From an uncultured Metabacillus sp. (GTDB taxonomy: Bacteria > Bacillota > Bacilli > Bacillales > Bacillaceae), in assembly GCF_947503125.1 (NCBI RefSeq), contig NZ_CANNCR010000013.1:43566-107565 (forward strand): DNA of 64,000 nt, in the 5' to 3' direction. This document shows positions 26,427 to 35,158 of the stretch, in pieces. The notes under the pieces were generated by a model. It made no database searches, was not told the DNA's origin, and saw only the letters and a list, made by a program, of their open reading frames with translations. A program made the position numbers and the translations under genes. Position 1 is the stretch's first letter; each line of letters opens with the position of its first letter.

Positions 26427-26993
26427 TTACCTCTTTTTACGTAAAAGAATCCAAACGCCAACGACAAGAAGGATTACTAATACGATGATTGATATTGTTG
26501 AAATCATTGAACTGTTATCATTAACTTCTTCTGTTTCAGTATCCACATTCGTATTTTCCTCAGCTGTAGAGGTATTATTCTCTTGGGTATCAGATGCTTG
26601 TCCGCTTTCCTTCGGAGTGATTGCTTCGGTTTCTTCTGCCGGAAGGTCTACTTTAAATGAAATATCACCTGATATAACATGACCATCCGTTGAGGCAATT
26701 TTCCATGTTAACGTGTAGTTCCCATCTCCTAATGGTTCTGATAAAGTTCCTACAACCTGTTTATCTCCAACTGTGATCGAATCGAAATTTATATCCTGTT
26801 GATCTTTCACCAATGTTAGTGTGCTTTGATTTTCAATTTCTCCAGCAAACTCAACTTTAAGTTCCTTTAATTCCTCTGTAATTGTTTCTCCTTCACTAGG
26901 CGATGAAGAGGTTAATGTTGTATGAGCGGATGCAATAATTGGCATAGTCAAAATAATCCCTAATATAAATAAAACTTTCTTCAATATTCTCAC
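26427..26993 (-). CDS. CopC-domain copper-binding protein with C-terminal anchor
   Basis: A 188-residue protein: signal peptide (residues 1-23), a CopC beta-barrel domain (24-120), an acidic/Thr-rich linker (120-160) and a C-terminal membrane anchor ending LLRKKR. After cleavage the mature N-terminus would begin with His in AHTTLTSSSPSEG, and DGHVISGDISFKV is the second copper-binding region. Both are typical copper(II) ligands. It is translated just ahead of the CopD gene. Confidence 0.87.
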   Translation of the reverse strand: MRILKKVLFILGIILTMPIIASAHTTLTSSSPSEGETITEELKELKVEFAGEIENQSTLTLVKDQQDINFDSITVGDKQVVGTLSEPLGDGNYTLTWKIASTDGHVISGDISFKVDLPAEETEAITPKESGQASDTQENNTSTAEENTNVDTETEEVNDNSSMISTISIIVLVILLVVGVWILLRKKR

Positions 26994-27204
26994 CCTAACT
27001 GTTTTAGTAAAAACTTGTTTTTCCTTCTCATTTTATCATGAAATACTTTCTGCTTTTATAAGGCTTTCTTACAATTTAGCAAACAAAAAAGTGTTTGAAA
27101 AATTTTTGAAAAAAAGAAAAGTTCCCAGGAACTGTGCAAACGCCCTTACGGACAAGTACCTATATACATATTGTAGTATTACAACGAAAGAGAGGTGTTG
27201 TTAA

Positions 27205-27297
27205 ATGAGTGGATCAACTTACGGTGGTGGATTTGCTTTAATCGTTGTATTATTTATCCTTCTAATTATAGTAGGAGCAGCTTTCGTTTGTTATTAA
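27205..27297 (+). CDS. YjcZ-type sporulation miniprotein, 30 residues
   Basis: The peptide starts [17 protein letters not shown] and continues into a single hydrophobic helix ending VGAAFVCY. The Gly-rich start followed by [17 protein letters not shown] is the signature of the YjcZ family of small Bacillus membrane proteins made in sporulation. AGAGGTGTTG upstream serves as ribosome-binding site. CATATTGT upstream resembles a sigma-K -10 element, but this is weak. A paralogue follows 45 bases later. Confidence 0.85.
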   Translation: MSGSTYGGGFALIVVLFILLIIVGAAFVCY

Positions 27298-27342
27298 AAA
27301 TACAGATATTTTTAGTGAATATCATTAAAAGGAGGAATTACA

Positions 27343-27477
27343 ATGGGTTACGGTTATGGTGGCTGGGGCTACGGCTGCGGCGGTTATGGATATGGCGGTT
27401 ATGGATATGGAAAAGGCTTTGCGCTAATTGTTGTATTGTTCATTCTTTTAATTATTGTTGGTGCAGCTTGGTTTTAA
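27343..27477 (+). CDS. YjcZ-type sporulation miniprotein, 44 residues
   Basis: A Gly/Tyr-rich N-terminus (repeats of GYGG and YGYG in residues 2-24) precedes the same transmembrane helix as its upstream paralogue: [20 protein letters not shown] very strong AAAGGAGG lies before the ATG. The shared helix and different head indicate duplication with divergence of the head. Members of this family are found in spores; the role is unknown. Confidence 0.88.
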   Translation: MGYGYGGWGYGCGGYGYGGYGYGKGFALIVVLFILLIIVGAAWF

Positions 27478-27535
27478 TAGATGGTAATAAAAAGGAGGCT
27501 GTCTCTCAGTCTTCTTTTTTTACACATTTTTTTTG

Positions 27536-27727
27536 AAATTATAAAATTCATTGAACTGAGGATAAGCACTGCGACATCCAGCTCCAGCGCCTATCGCCTA
27601 ACAAACTTCAGATCATCTCCCTACGATAAGTCAACATCGGTTCGCTTCGCTTACCGTGTTTCCTTTATCTCAGTCGATGCTCCTCCAGTTTGTACGGCGA
27701 TGACCAAGGCGCTTGCGCTTTTGTTCT
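27536..27727 (+). repeat. GCGC-box interspersed repeat, type A copy 1
   Basis: It begins AAATTATAAAATTCATTGAACT, then GCACTGCGACATCCAGCTCC, a variable middle of about 110 bases with AACAAACT pairing to AGTTTGT, and ends GGCGCTTGCGCTTTTG. The head and tail are nearly identical to the copy at 47350-47444. It directly abuts the type B copy at 27728. Confidence 0.8.
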
Positions 27728-27898
27728 AATATCAGAATTTATATATTTTCTTAACATAGCTTGCGTTTCTGAATCTAGCTCCAGGCGCCATCGGCTCGAG
27801 GTCATAAGTCAAACAGGAATTGAAGGTAAAGTACACCTTCTATTCCTGTTCGCCTTATGCTTGTCGCCGATAGGCAGGCGCCTTGCGCTTTTTTTATT
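27728..27898 (+). repeat. GCGC-box interspersed repeat, type B copy 1
   Basis: It begins AATATCAGAA, then CTTAACATAGCTTGCGTTTC, CTAGCTCCAGGCGCC, an inner hairpin (AGGAATTGAAGGT with ACCTTCTATTCCT), CGCCTTATGCTTGTCG and a final GGCGCCTTGCGCTTTTTTT. The outer GGCGCC boxes and the inner arms can pair into one long hairpin ending in a T-run, so it may work as a terminator. It shares head, inner arm and tail with the copy at 54287-54514. Confidence 0.82.
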
Positions 27899-27950
27899 GT
27901 GGTTGTAAAGTGCCACAAGAAAACAATTGTATTTATCTGTAAAACAACAT

Positions 27951-28017
27951 AATACAAAATCTTTACATAGACTTCACACTAGATTTACATTGTGGATTTA
28001 TATTGTATTTATAAAAT
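27951..28017 (+). promoter_or_regulatory. Candidate Pho box and promoter of the AEP operon
   Basis: Direct repeats TTTACA (27962-27967), TTCACA (27973-27978) and TTTACA (27984-27989) lie at exact 11-base spacing, with a weaker AATACA one unit upstream (27951-27956). This fits the PhoP-box rule in Bacillus (TTAACA-like hexamers every 11 bases). TTGTGG (27990-27995) and TAAAAT (28012-28017) at 16-base spacing could be the promoter. It predicts induction by phosphate starvation. Confidence 0.65.
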
Positions 28018-28043
28018 AAAAATACGAATGAGGGATAAAAACA

Positions 28044-29123
28044 ATGAAAAACCACATTTTGAAAATTGTTATTCTCTTAGTGACACTTCATTTACTAGTT
28101 GCATGGGGACAAGCAATTTCTAATCAGGCTTCAACTACCAACCAAAGCAATGGATTATCTGGAGAACTGACAGTTTACACAGCAATAGAGGAAGAGTTGA
28201 TTCCTCAATACTTACAATCATTTGAAGAAAAATATCCTGATATTAAACTAAATATTGTAAGAGATTCAACTGGTATCATTACAGCAAAGCTTCTATCTGA
28301 AGGGAAAAATACACAAGCTGATGTTGTATGGGGACTGGCAGCATCAAGTCTTCTTGCGCTTGATCAAAAGGCCATGCTGGCAGGCTATACACCTAAAGGA
28401 AGTGACAAAATTATCCCAGCTTTCAAGGATTCAAATAAACCTCATAAATGGGTTGGAAACACTGCATTTATGACTGGAGTTGTCGTAAATACAGCGGAAC
28501 TGGAGAAAAAAAATCTACCAATCCCGCAATCTTATGAAGATCTAATAAAACCCGAATACAAGGATTTGATTGTCATGCCGCATCCTGCTTCATCTGGGAC
28601 AGGCTTTCTAACTGTATCAGCTTGGCTGCAAATGATGGGTGAAGATGGTGCTTGGCAATTTATGAACGATTTACATCAAAACATTGCTACCTACACACAT
28701 TCAGGTTCAAAACCTGCTAAATTAGCAGCTACAGGTGAATATGCAATCGGCATTTCATTAGTTTATAGCGGTGTTCAACAAAAACAAGAGGGAGCACCGG
28801 TAGAGGTTATATTACCTTCTGAAGGACTTGGCTGGGAAGTTGAAGCCAATGCCTTAATCAATAAAGAAGATAAGAAAAATGAAAAATTGGCAAAAGCGTT
28901 TCTGGATTGGGCAATTTCAGATGAAGTAATGAAGAAGTATTATGAAGCAAATGGATTTTCCACGATGAAAAATGATTTTGCAAAACCTGAAGGGTTCCCA
29001 ATAGGAGCTGAAGATAAAATGTATCCTGATAATGATCTAAATTGGGCAGCTCAAAATCGCGATGTCATTTTAAAAAACTGGGATGCTAAGTTTAATTCTA
29101 AAGCTGAGCCCAAAGAAGAATAG
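28044..29123 (+). CDS. phnS: AEP/phosphonate ABC transporter, substrate-binding protein
   Basis: A 359-residue extracellular binding protein of the type used for iron or 2-aminoethylphosphonate; LTVYTAIEEELIPQYLQSFE starts the domain and MPHPASSGTGFLTVSAWLQM is the hinge/ligand region. Linkage to phnX and phnW favours 2-aminoethylphosphonate. The signal is odd: LLVAWGQ sits exactly where a lipobox (LVAC) would be, with Trp21 (TGG, 28104-28106) in place of the Cys (TGC or TGT). Lipidation would then fail and the protein might stay anchored by its uncleaved helix or be released. The transporter genes follow. Confidence 0.85.
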   Translation: MKNHILKIVILLVTLHLLVAWGQAISNQASTTNQSNGLSGELTVYTAIEEELIPQYLQSFEEKYPDIKLNIVRDSTGIITAKLLSEGKNTQADVVWGLAASSLLALDQKAMLAGYTPKGSDKIIPAFKDSNKPHKWVGNTAFMTGVVVNTAELEKKNLPIPQSYEDLIKPEYKDLIVMPHPASSGTGFLTVSAWLQMMGEDGAWQFMNDLHQNIATYTHSGSKPAKLAATGEYAIGISLVYSGVQQKQEGAPVEVILPSEGLGWEVEANALINKEDKKNEKLAKAFLDWAISDEVMKKYYEANGFSTMKNDFAKPEGFPIGAEDKMYPDNDLNWAAQNRDVILKNWDAKFNSKAEPKEE

Positions 29124-29216
29124 TGTGTCCTAATGTCAATGTAAGGAAAGCCCCCTGTTCTTGCATTGACGCTTAAATAGATTTACTTTGAAAAGACATT
29201 AAGGAGGATCGTCCTC

Positions 29217-30242
29217 ATGAAACACCAACCATTTTTGGAAATAAGCCACATTTCAAAAGAATTCGGCTCATTTAAAGCACTTGATGATATAAATTTTACG
29301 GTCAAAAAAAATGAATTTGTTTGCTTATTAGGTCCAAGCGGCTGTGGAAAAACGACCTTGTTACGAATTATTGCTGGATTAGAAACACCGAGTAATGGGG
29401 GTATCCAATTAGAAGGTAAGGATTTAACCAGTTTGCCACCAGCAAAACGAGACTTTGGGATTGTCTTTCAATCTTATGCACTATTTCCAAATTTAACGGC
29501 TTACCAGAATGTTGAGTATGGTTTGAAAAATCGAAAAATAAAGAAAAAAGAAAGACAAGAGAGAGTGAAAGAAGCTCTTGAGATGGTTGATTTACTGCCT
29601 ATTCAGAATAAGTATCCAGCACAATTATCAGGTGGCCAACAACAGCGAGTTGCTTTAGCGCGGGCAATTGCTCTTTCACCAAAGTTTTTATTATTAGATG
29701 AACCATTGTCTGCGCTGGATGCAAAAGTAAGGGACAAACTCCGTTATGAAATTCGTTCAATACAAGAAAAAATTGGCATTACCACGATAATGGTTACTCA
29801 TGATCAAGAAGAAGCATTAACGATGGCAGATAAAGTTGTTGTTATGAAAAATGCAAAGATTATGCAAGTTGGCAGTCCACAGGAAATTTATAATCAACCG
29901 CGACATCCATTTGTAGCGGATTTTATCGGATCCATCAATATGTTTAAGCCTGAAAAACAAGGTCCTGGAATAAACAAAGTCATTGGCATTCGCCCAGAAC
30001 ATATTCAGCTTTCCCATACTGAAGGAGTAAATGCACGTATCGAAAATCTCGAATTTAGAGGGTCAAGTTATCGCCTTCAGTTGAGCGTGGAAGACTGTTC
30101 ATCTTCTTTGAATAAACAAATTATTAAAGCAGATGTTTCAGCGTCAATGATTCGTGAATACAGACTAAAGAAAGATGTAACTGTATTTATTCAATTCCCT
30201 GAGCCTTATTTATTAACCTATGAAGAACAGGTGGTTATTTAA
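29217..30242 (+). CDS. phnT: AEP/phosphonate ABC transporter, ATP-binding protein
   Basis: A 341-residue ABC ATPase with Walker A GPSGCGKTT, Q-loop FQSYALFPNLTA, signature LSGGQQQR, Walker B LLLDEPLSALD and switch His in MVTHDQEEAL. A C-terminal TOBE-like regulatory domain (about 240-341) marks it as a spermidine/iron/phosphonate-type importer ATPase. AAGGAGG precedes the ATG. It is separated from the permease gene by 2 bases. Confidence 0.88.
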   Translation: MKHQPFLEISHISKEFGSFKALDDINFTVKKNEFVCLLGPSGCGKTTLLRIIAGLETPSNGGIQLEGKDLTSLPPAKRDFGIVFQSYALFPNLTAYQNVEYGLKNRKIKKKERQERVKEALEMVDLLPIQNKYPAQLSGGQQQRVALARAIALSPKFLLLDEPLSALDAKVRDKLRYEIRSIQEKIGITTIMVTHDQEEALTMADKVVVMKNAKIMQVGSPQEIYNQPRHPFVADFIGSINMFKPEKQGPGINKVIGIRPEHIQLSHTEGVNARIENLEFRGSSYRLQLSVEDCSSSLNKQIIKADVSASMIREYRLKKDVTVFIQFPEPYLLTYEEQVVI

Positions 30243-30244
30243 AT

Positions 30245-32005
30245 ATGGAATTCACCTCAGCAACAGTGATAAGAGAAAGGAAGGTAAAGCAAAAGAATGG
30301 TTCAAATGAGAGGCTGCAAACATTATTGATTGTCTTTGTTTTGTTAACCTTTTTTGCATCATTAGTTTTACCTTTAGTTGCGTTGTTTTCACAGACAGTC
30401 TTTGATAATCAGGGAAAGTTTGTCGGGCTGCAAAATTTTATTGACTATTTTCGAACGGCGTCACTTGTTACATCGTTGCAACACACCCTATTCATTTCAA
30501 CGATGACAATGGTTATTTCAGTTAGCTTAGCCTTTTTCTATGCTTACTCGCTAACCAGAACACAAATAGCTGGGAAAACATTTTTCAGATATTTGGCGCT
30601 ATTACTATTGTTTGCACCTACTATGATGCATGGAATTGGTTTGATGTACTTGTTTGGCAATCAAGGAATCATCACAAATGGATTTTTTGGCTACTTACCT
30701 GGCGTGAATATTGAATTATATGGTGCGACTGGAATTATTATCGCGGAAGTGATTTATACCTTTCCGCAAGCCTTTCTTATTTTGTATATCACATTGCATC
30801 AAACGGATTATCGTTTGTATGAAGCGGCTAATACTTTAGGTACGAAAAAAGGGAAGCAATTTCTAACCATCACCTTACCTAGTGCAAAATATGGATTGAT
30901 TAGCTCGTTGTTTATTGTTTTTACTTTAAGTTTTACGGATTATGGAGCGCCTAAAGTAGTAGGTGGACAGTACAATGTACTTGCAACAGATATTTATAAG
31001 CAAGTGGTAGGTCAGCAAAACCTGCCAATGGGTGCGACTGTTGGTGTTATTTTAATGCTTCCAGCGCTATTTGCCTTTCTGGTTGATCAACTGACACAGC
31101 AAAAGCAGTCTTCTTATGTATCAGCAAAATCAATTCCATTTAAAGTGGTGAAAAACAAATTAAGAGATCGAATTGCCTTGCTTTATTGCTTAGGTATTTC
31201 AGGATTTTTCCTGTTGATTTTTCTGGCTGTTGTCATCGCCGCCTGTGCGAAAATGTGGCCATATAACTTAAGCTTTACTTTGGATCATTTCACATTTACT
31301 AGTCTGTCAGGAGATGGATTAATAGCATACAAGAATAGTTTCATTGCGGCAGCATTGACATCTGTTTTTGGAACAATTATTACCTTTATTTTTGCTTATA
31401 TAATCGAAAAATCAAGAAAACATCTTGGGTTAAGGAAAGTCGGAAATCTGTTTTCTATTATACCATTAGCACTTCCAGGACTAGTTATTGGGATTAGCTA
31501 TATCTTTTTCTTTAGTAAACCTGAATTTTCATTTTTTGGCACGACCATTGCGAACCCATTACACTTCCTCTATGGCTCGATCGCTATTATTGTCATAGCT
31601 AATATTTTGCATTTTTACTCAGTTACCTTTGTGACAGCAACAACAGCCTTGAAAAAGTTAGATAAAGAGTTCGAGCTAGTATCAGAATCAATGGGTGTAC
31701 CATTTTATAAAACATTTTTTAGAGTAACTGTTCCTATGTGCCTTCCTGCCATCTTGGAAATGGCGATGTATTTCTTTGTTAATTCAATGGTGACAATTTC
31801 AGCTGTTGTATTTTTATACTCGGCAGACTTTAAGCTTGCGGCTATATCTATTGTAAACATGGATGATGCAGGAAATTTAGCATCTGCTGCTGCAATGAGT
31901 GTCTTAATTGTGCTAACAAATATTTTCGTGAGAGTACTGTATGAAATAGCTGTAAAAAGATTTAAATCAAAAACTGATAAATGGAAGTCTCAGGAAGCCG
32001 CTTAA
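30245..32005 (+). CDS. phnU: AEP/phosphonate ABC transporter, fused double permease
   Basis: A 586-residue protein in which two permease domains are joined in one chain, giving about twelve membrane segments. Each half has an EAA loop: EAANTLGTKKGKQFLTITLP (first half) and SESMGVPFYKTFFRVTVP (second half). Such fused permeases replace the separate PhnU and PhnV found elsewhere and resemble FbpB-type iron permeases. The gene symbol is by role and context; phnV would be equally fair. Confidence 0.85.
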   Translation: MEFTSATVIRERKVKQKNGSNERLQTLLIVFVLLTFFASLVLPLVALFSQTVFDNQGKFVGLQNFIDYFRTASLVTSLQHTLFISTMTMVISVSLAFFYAYSLTRTQIAGKTFFRYLALLLLFAPTMMHGIGLMYLFGNQGIITNGFFGYLPGVNIELYGATGIIIAEVIYTFPQAFLILYITLHQTDYRLYEAANTLGTKKGKQFLTITLPSAKYGLISSLFIVFTLSFTDYGAPKVVGGQYNVLATDIYKQVVGQQNLPMGATVGVILMLPALFAFLVDQLTQQKQSSYVSAKSIPFKVVKNKLRDRIALLYCLGISGFFLLIFLAVVIAACAKMWPYNLSFTLDHFTFTSLSGDGLIAYKNSFIAAALTSVFGTIITFIFAYIIEKSRKHLGLRKVGNLFSIIPLALPGLVIGISYIFFFSKPEFSFFGTTIANPLHFLYGSIAIIVIANILHFYSVTFVTATTALKKLDKEFELVSESMGVPFYKTFFRVTVPMCLPAILEMAMYFFVNSMVTISAVVFLYSADFKLAAISIVNMDDAGNLASAAAMSVLIVLTNIFVRVLYEIAVKRFKSKTDKWKSQEAA

Positions 32006-32026
32006 AAAACTGAAAGGATGATGATG

Positions 32027-32827
32027 ATGAATAAAATTGAAGGAATTATTTTTGATTGGGCAGGTACTACAGTTGATTATGGATGTTTTGCACCATTACA
32101 TGTTTTTCTCAAAGTATTTGAAGACAAAGGAGTCAAGATAACATTAGATGAAGCAAGAAAACCGATGGGATTATTAAAGATTGAACATATTCGGGCAATT
32201 ATGAGCATGCCTCGGGTTAGACAAGAATGGGAGAACATACATGGAGCAGCGCCATCAGAAGATGATGTTCTTGACATGTACCCAAAGTTCGAGGACAAGC
32301 TTTTTGAAAGCTTAGCAACATTTACAACACCGATACCAGGAGTATTACAAGTAATTAATCAATTACGTAGTAAAGGGTTAAAAATTGGTTCAACAACTGG
32401 TTATACAAAAGAAATGATCGAAATTGTTGCGAAAAATGCAAAGGAAAAGGGCTATGCCCCTGATGTAATCGTCACTTCAGAGCTTGTTAAAGAGGGAAGA
32501 CCGTATCCATGGATGTGCTATTACTGTGCAATGGAATTAGGGATATTCCCAATGAATAGGCTCGTAAAAGTAGGAGATACAACGACAGATATGCAAGAAG
32601 GTCGAAATGCAGGGATGTGGACAGTTGGAGTTGTATTAGGCAGCAGCACACTAGGTCTAACAGAAGAAGAGGTTCATTCCATGGATCCTCAATTCTTATC
32701 GGAAAAAATGGAATCAGCAAGAACAAAATTATTTGAGGCAGGAGCCCACTTTGTGATCGATTCTATCATTGAGCTGCCTGAATTAATCGAAAAAATTGAA
32801 GAGAGCAAACAAGAAGTTCTTGTTTAA
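32027..32827 (+). CDS. phnX: Phosphonoacetaldehyde hydrolase (phosphonatase)
   Basis: A 266-residue HAD-superfamily enzyme that splits phosphonoacetaldehyde to acetaldehyde and phosphate. [15 protein letters not shown] holds the nucleophilic Asp in the special D-x-A form of phosphonatases. [18 protein letters not shown] contains the cap-domain Lys that forms the Schiff base. [16 protein letters not shown] is the C-terminal acidic motif. Four in-frame ATG codons are stacked at the start; I use the last (32027), 9 bases after AAAGG. It is followed by phnW. Confidence 0.94.
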   Translation: MNKIEGIIFDWAGTTVDYGCFAPLHVFLKVFEDKGVKITLDEARKPMGLLKIEHIRAIMSMPRVRQEWENIHGAAPSEDDVLDMYPKFEDKLFESLATFTTPIPGVLQVINQLRSKGLKIGSTTGYTKEMIEIVAKNAKEKGYAPDVIVTSELVKEGRPYPWMCYYCAMELGIFPMNRLVKVGDTTTDMQEGRNAGMWTVGVVLGSSTLGLTEEEVHSMDPQFLSEKMESARTKLFEAGAHFVIDSIIELPELIEKIEESKQEVLV

Positions 32828-32844
32828 CCATACGGAGGTCCGCC

Positions 32845-33957
32845 ATGAAAAATCCATATTTATTATTAACACCAGGTCCATTAAGCACATCTGAGTCAGT
32901 AAGGGAAGCAATGAGAAAAGATTGGTGTACATGGGATCATGAATACATGCTTTTAGTTCAAAAAATACGGCAACACTTGGTTAACCTGGCGACACATCAA
33001 CGCAGCGAATATACCTCCGTTTTAATGCAAGGAAGTGGAACGTTCACAGTTGAGTCAGTAATTGGATCGGTTATTCCGCGTGAATATTCAAAGCTGCTAA
33101 TTGCTACAAATGGTGCATACGGAAACCGGATTATTCAAATGGCAGAAATTCTCGGAATTCAGACGGTGATAAGCCGGACAAAGGAGAATGAACCGACAAA
33201 TCTTTATGAAATCGAAAAGTTCTTACAAGCAGACCCAGCCATCACGCATGTAGCTGTTGTTCATTGTGAAACAACAACAGGTATTCTAAACCCGGTTGAA
33301 GATGTGTGTAAATTAGCTAAAGCGTATAACAAAAACACAATTGTTGATGCAATGAGCAGTTTTGGCGGGATTGAATTGGATGTACATGAATGGAAAATTG
33401 ACTTTTTAATTAGTAGTGCTAACAAATGTATTCAAGGTGTTCCTGGTTTCGGATTTGTCATTGCCAAAACAGAAGAACTTGAAAAATGTGAAGGGATTTC
33501 CCACTCTTTATCATTAGATTTGTATGATCAGTGGAAAACAATGGAGGATTCAAATGGGAAGTGGAGATTTACCTCACCTACCCATGTAGTAAGAGCCTTT
33601 TACCAAGCGCTTATCGAATTAGAAGAAGAAGGTGGGGTAACAGCAAGGAATAAACGGTATCGTGAAAATCAGACAATCTTAGTTGAAGGAATGAGAGAGT
33701 GTGGCTTTATGCCATTCGTTCTACAAGAATATCAATCACCAATAATAACATCCTTTTTACATCCAAATGATGATTTTGAGTTTAATGCTTTTTATCAGCA
33801 CCTTAAAGAGGAAGGGTTTGTTATTTACCCTGGAAAGGTGTCGGAGGTATTAACATTCCGCATTGGAACAATTGGTGAAGTAGATAAATATGACATTAGC
33901 AGATTAATCCAATCTATTAAAAAAATAAAAGATAAACAAGGAGAGACAGAAAAATGA
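32845..33957 (+). CDS. phnW: 2-aminoethylphosphonate:pyruvate transaminase
   Basis: A 370-residue class V aminotransferase. [19 protein letters not shown] is the N-terminal signature, [13 protein letters not shown] holds the PLP-binding Asp, and [16 protein letters not shown] the PLP-binding Lys. PhnW transfers the amino group of AEP to pyruvate, giving phosphonoacetaldehyde for PhnX and L-alanine. It follows phnX with a GGAGG site and overlaps the next gene by ATGA. Confidence 0.95.
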   Translation: MKNPYLLLTPGPLSTSESVREAMRKDWCTWDHEYMLLVQKIRQHLVNLATHQRSEYTSVLMQGSGTFTVESVIGSVIPREYSKLLIATNGAYGNRIIQMAEILGIQTVISRTKENEPTNLYEIEKFLQADPAITHVAVVHCETTTGILNPVEDVCKLAKAYNKNTIVDAMSSFGGIELDVHEWKIDFLISSANKCIQGVPGFGFVIAKTEELEKCEGISHSLSLDLYDQWKTMEDSNGKWRFTSPTHVVRAFYQALIELEEEGGVTARNKRYRENQTILVEGMRECGFMPFVLQEYQSPIITSFLHPNDDFEFNAFYQHLKEEGFVIYPGKVSEVLTFRIGTIGEVDKYDISRLIQSIKKIKDKQGETEK

Positions 33958-35135
33958 AGGTATTTTGTTTAGGTGGTGCAGGGAAAATTGCAAGGGAAGC
34001 GGTATTGGATTTAGTGAAGTTTTCAAGCTTTGAAAAAATTACGGTTGCAGACTACAATGAAGAAGAAGGCCGTAAGGTTGTAGAGTGGTTGAATGATCCA
34101 AGAGTAGATTTTGTTAAAGTGAATGTCCATGATCACCAAGATACAGTTGAAAAAATGACAGGCTATAACATTGTCATGGATGGGACAACGATTACCCTAA
34201 ATGGTAAAACAACCGCTTGTATTGCTGAAGCAGGCTGTCATGGTATCAATTTAAATGGATTTGGTGAAGAGGATGCATACCACGAAGAATTTGTAAAAAA
34301 CGGAAAAACATGCTTACCAGGCTTTGGAATGACTCCTGGTTTAACACAGCTTATGGCCATGCACGCTGCAAATCAGCTTGATGCAGTCGAGAGTGTAAGA
34401 GTAAGCCATGGTTCTTACCGTCCGATCGCATTCTCTAAATCTATAACGGAAACAACAACTTATGAATATGATCCTGAATTGCCTGGAAGGGTTGTTTATG
34501 AAAATGGTGAGTTTGTTCAAGTTCCTCCTTTTGCCCGACCAAGAGAAATTGATCTCCATGAGCCTTACGGAAAAGGAATCCAATATATCATTCCACATGC
34601 CGAGACAAAAACCTTGGCTAAAGCGTTAAAGGATAAAGGTGTTCAATTAATTGAAGTTCGCGGAACATGGCCGGAACAAAATATGAGGCTAGTTCGAGCA
34701 TTATTTGAATATGGAATTTTACGCAATGACAAAATTAAGATCAATGGAACTGATATCGGAATCATGGATTGTATTTCACAGTATTTATATCAATCAAAGG
34801 AAGGTTCAGAAACAGAGCTATACGGCTATGCCCTTCACATTGAAGTAATTGGTGAAAAAAATGGTCAAAAAATGAAGCATGTTCTTACACATACACATCC
34901 TAAATCGGATGGCTCTGTACAGGGATGGGAAGGCTTGCGTGCATATACTAGAAATGTTGCGATTCCATTTGCCATTGCAACAGAAATGATCGCAACTAAT
35001 AAAGTAGTGAAAACAGGTATTGTTATTCCTGAGGAAGCCTTTATCGTACCTGAGGACTTTTTTAAAGAACTGGAAAAGCGTGGTATACTTGTACATGAGA
35101 AAATCGAAATCTTACAAGAACCCGCTAGAGTTTAA
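33954..35135 (+). CDS. Saccharopine-dehydrogenase-like oxidoreductase in the AEP operon
   Basis: A 393-residue protein with an N-terminal Rossmann motif ([20 protein letters not shown]) and a C-terminal catalytic-like domain related to saccharopine dehydrogenase/reductase. [20 protein letters not shown] is the linker typical of that family. It overlaps phnW by 4 bases, so it is part of the AEP pathway transcript and likely translated with it. Such enzymes oxidise or form secondary amines between an amino acid and a keto acid or aldehyde. A role in handling an N-substituted phosphonate or an alternative aldehyde product is a reasonable inference. No lysine pathway gene is nearby. Confidence 0.75.
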   Translation: MKVFCLGGAGKIAREAVLDLVKFSSFEKITVADYNEEEGRKVVEWLNDPRVDFVKVNVHDHQDTVEKMTGYNIVMDGTTITLNGKTTACIAEAGCHGINLNGFGEEDAYHEEFVKNGKTCLPGFGMTPGLTQLMAMHAANQLDAVESVRVSHGSYRPIAFSKSITETTTYEYDPELPGRVVYENGEFVQVPPFARPREIDLHEPYGKGIQYIIPHAETKTLAKALKDKGVQLIEVRGTWPEQNMRLVRALFEYGILRNDKIKINGTDIGIMDCISQYLYQSKEGSETELYGYALHIEVIGEKNGQKMKHVLTHTHPKSDGSVQGWEGLRAYTRNVAIPFAIATEMIATNKVVKTGIVIPEEAFIVPEDFFKELEKRGILVHEKIEILQEPARV

Positions 35136-35158
35136 CTTTTGTCATTAGGGGGACAGAG

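Noticed and set aside
27195..27536. Plus-strand frame of about 113 residues covering the two YjcZ-type genes
   Set aside because: It is a shadow of the two miniprotein genes, which have strong ribosome-binding sites and the right family pattern.
27481..27908. Open frames inside the GCGC-box repeats
   Set aside because: They consist of repeat sequence, lack ribosome-binding sites and vary between copies.
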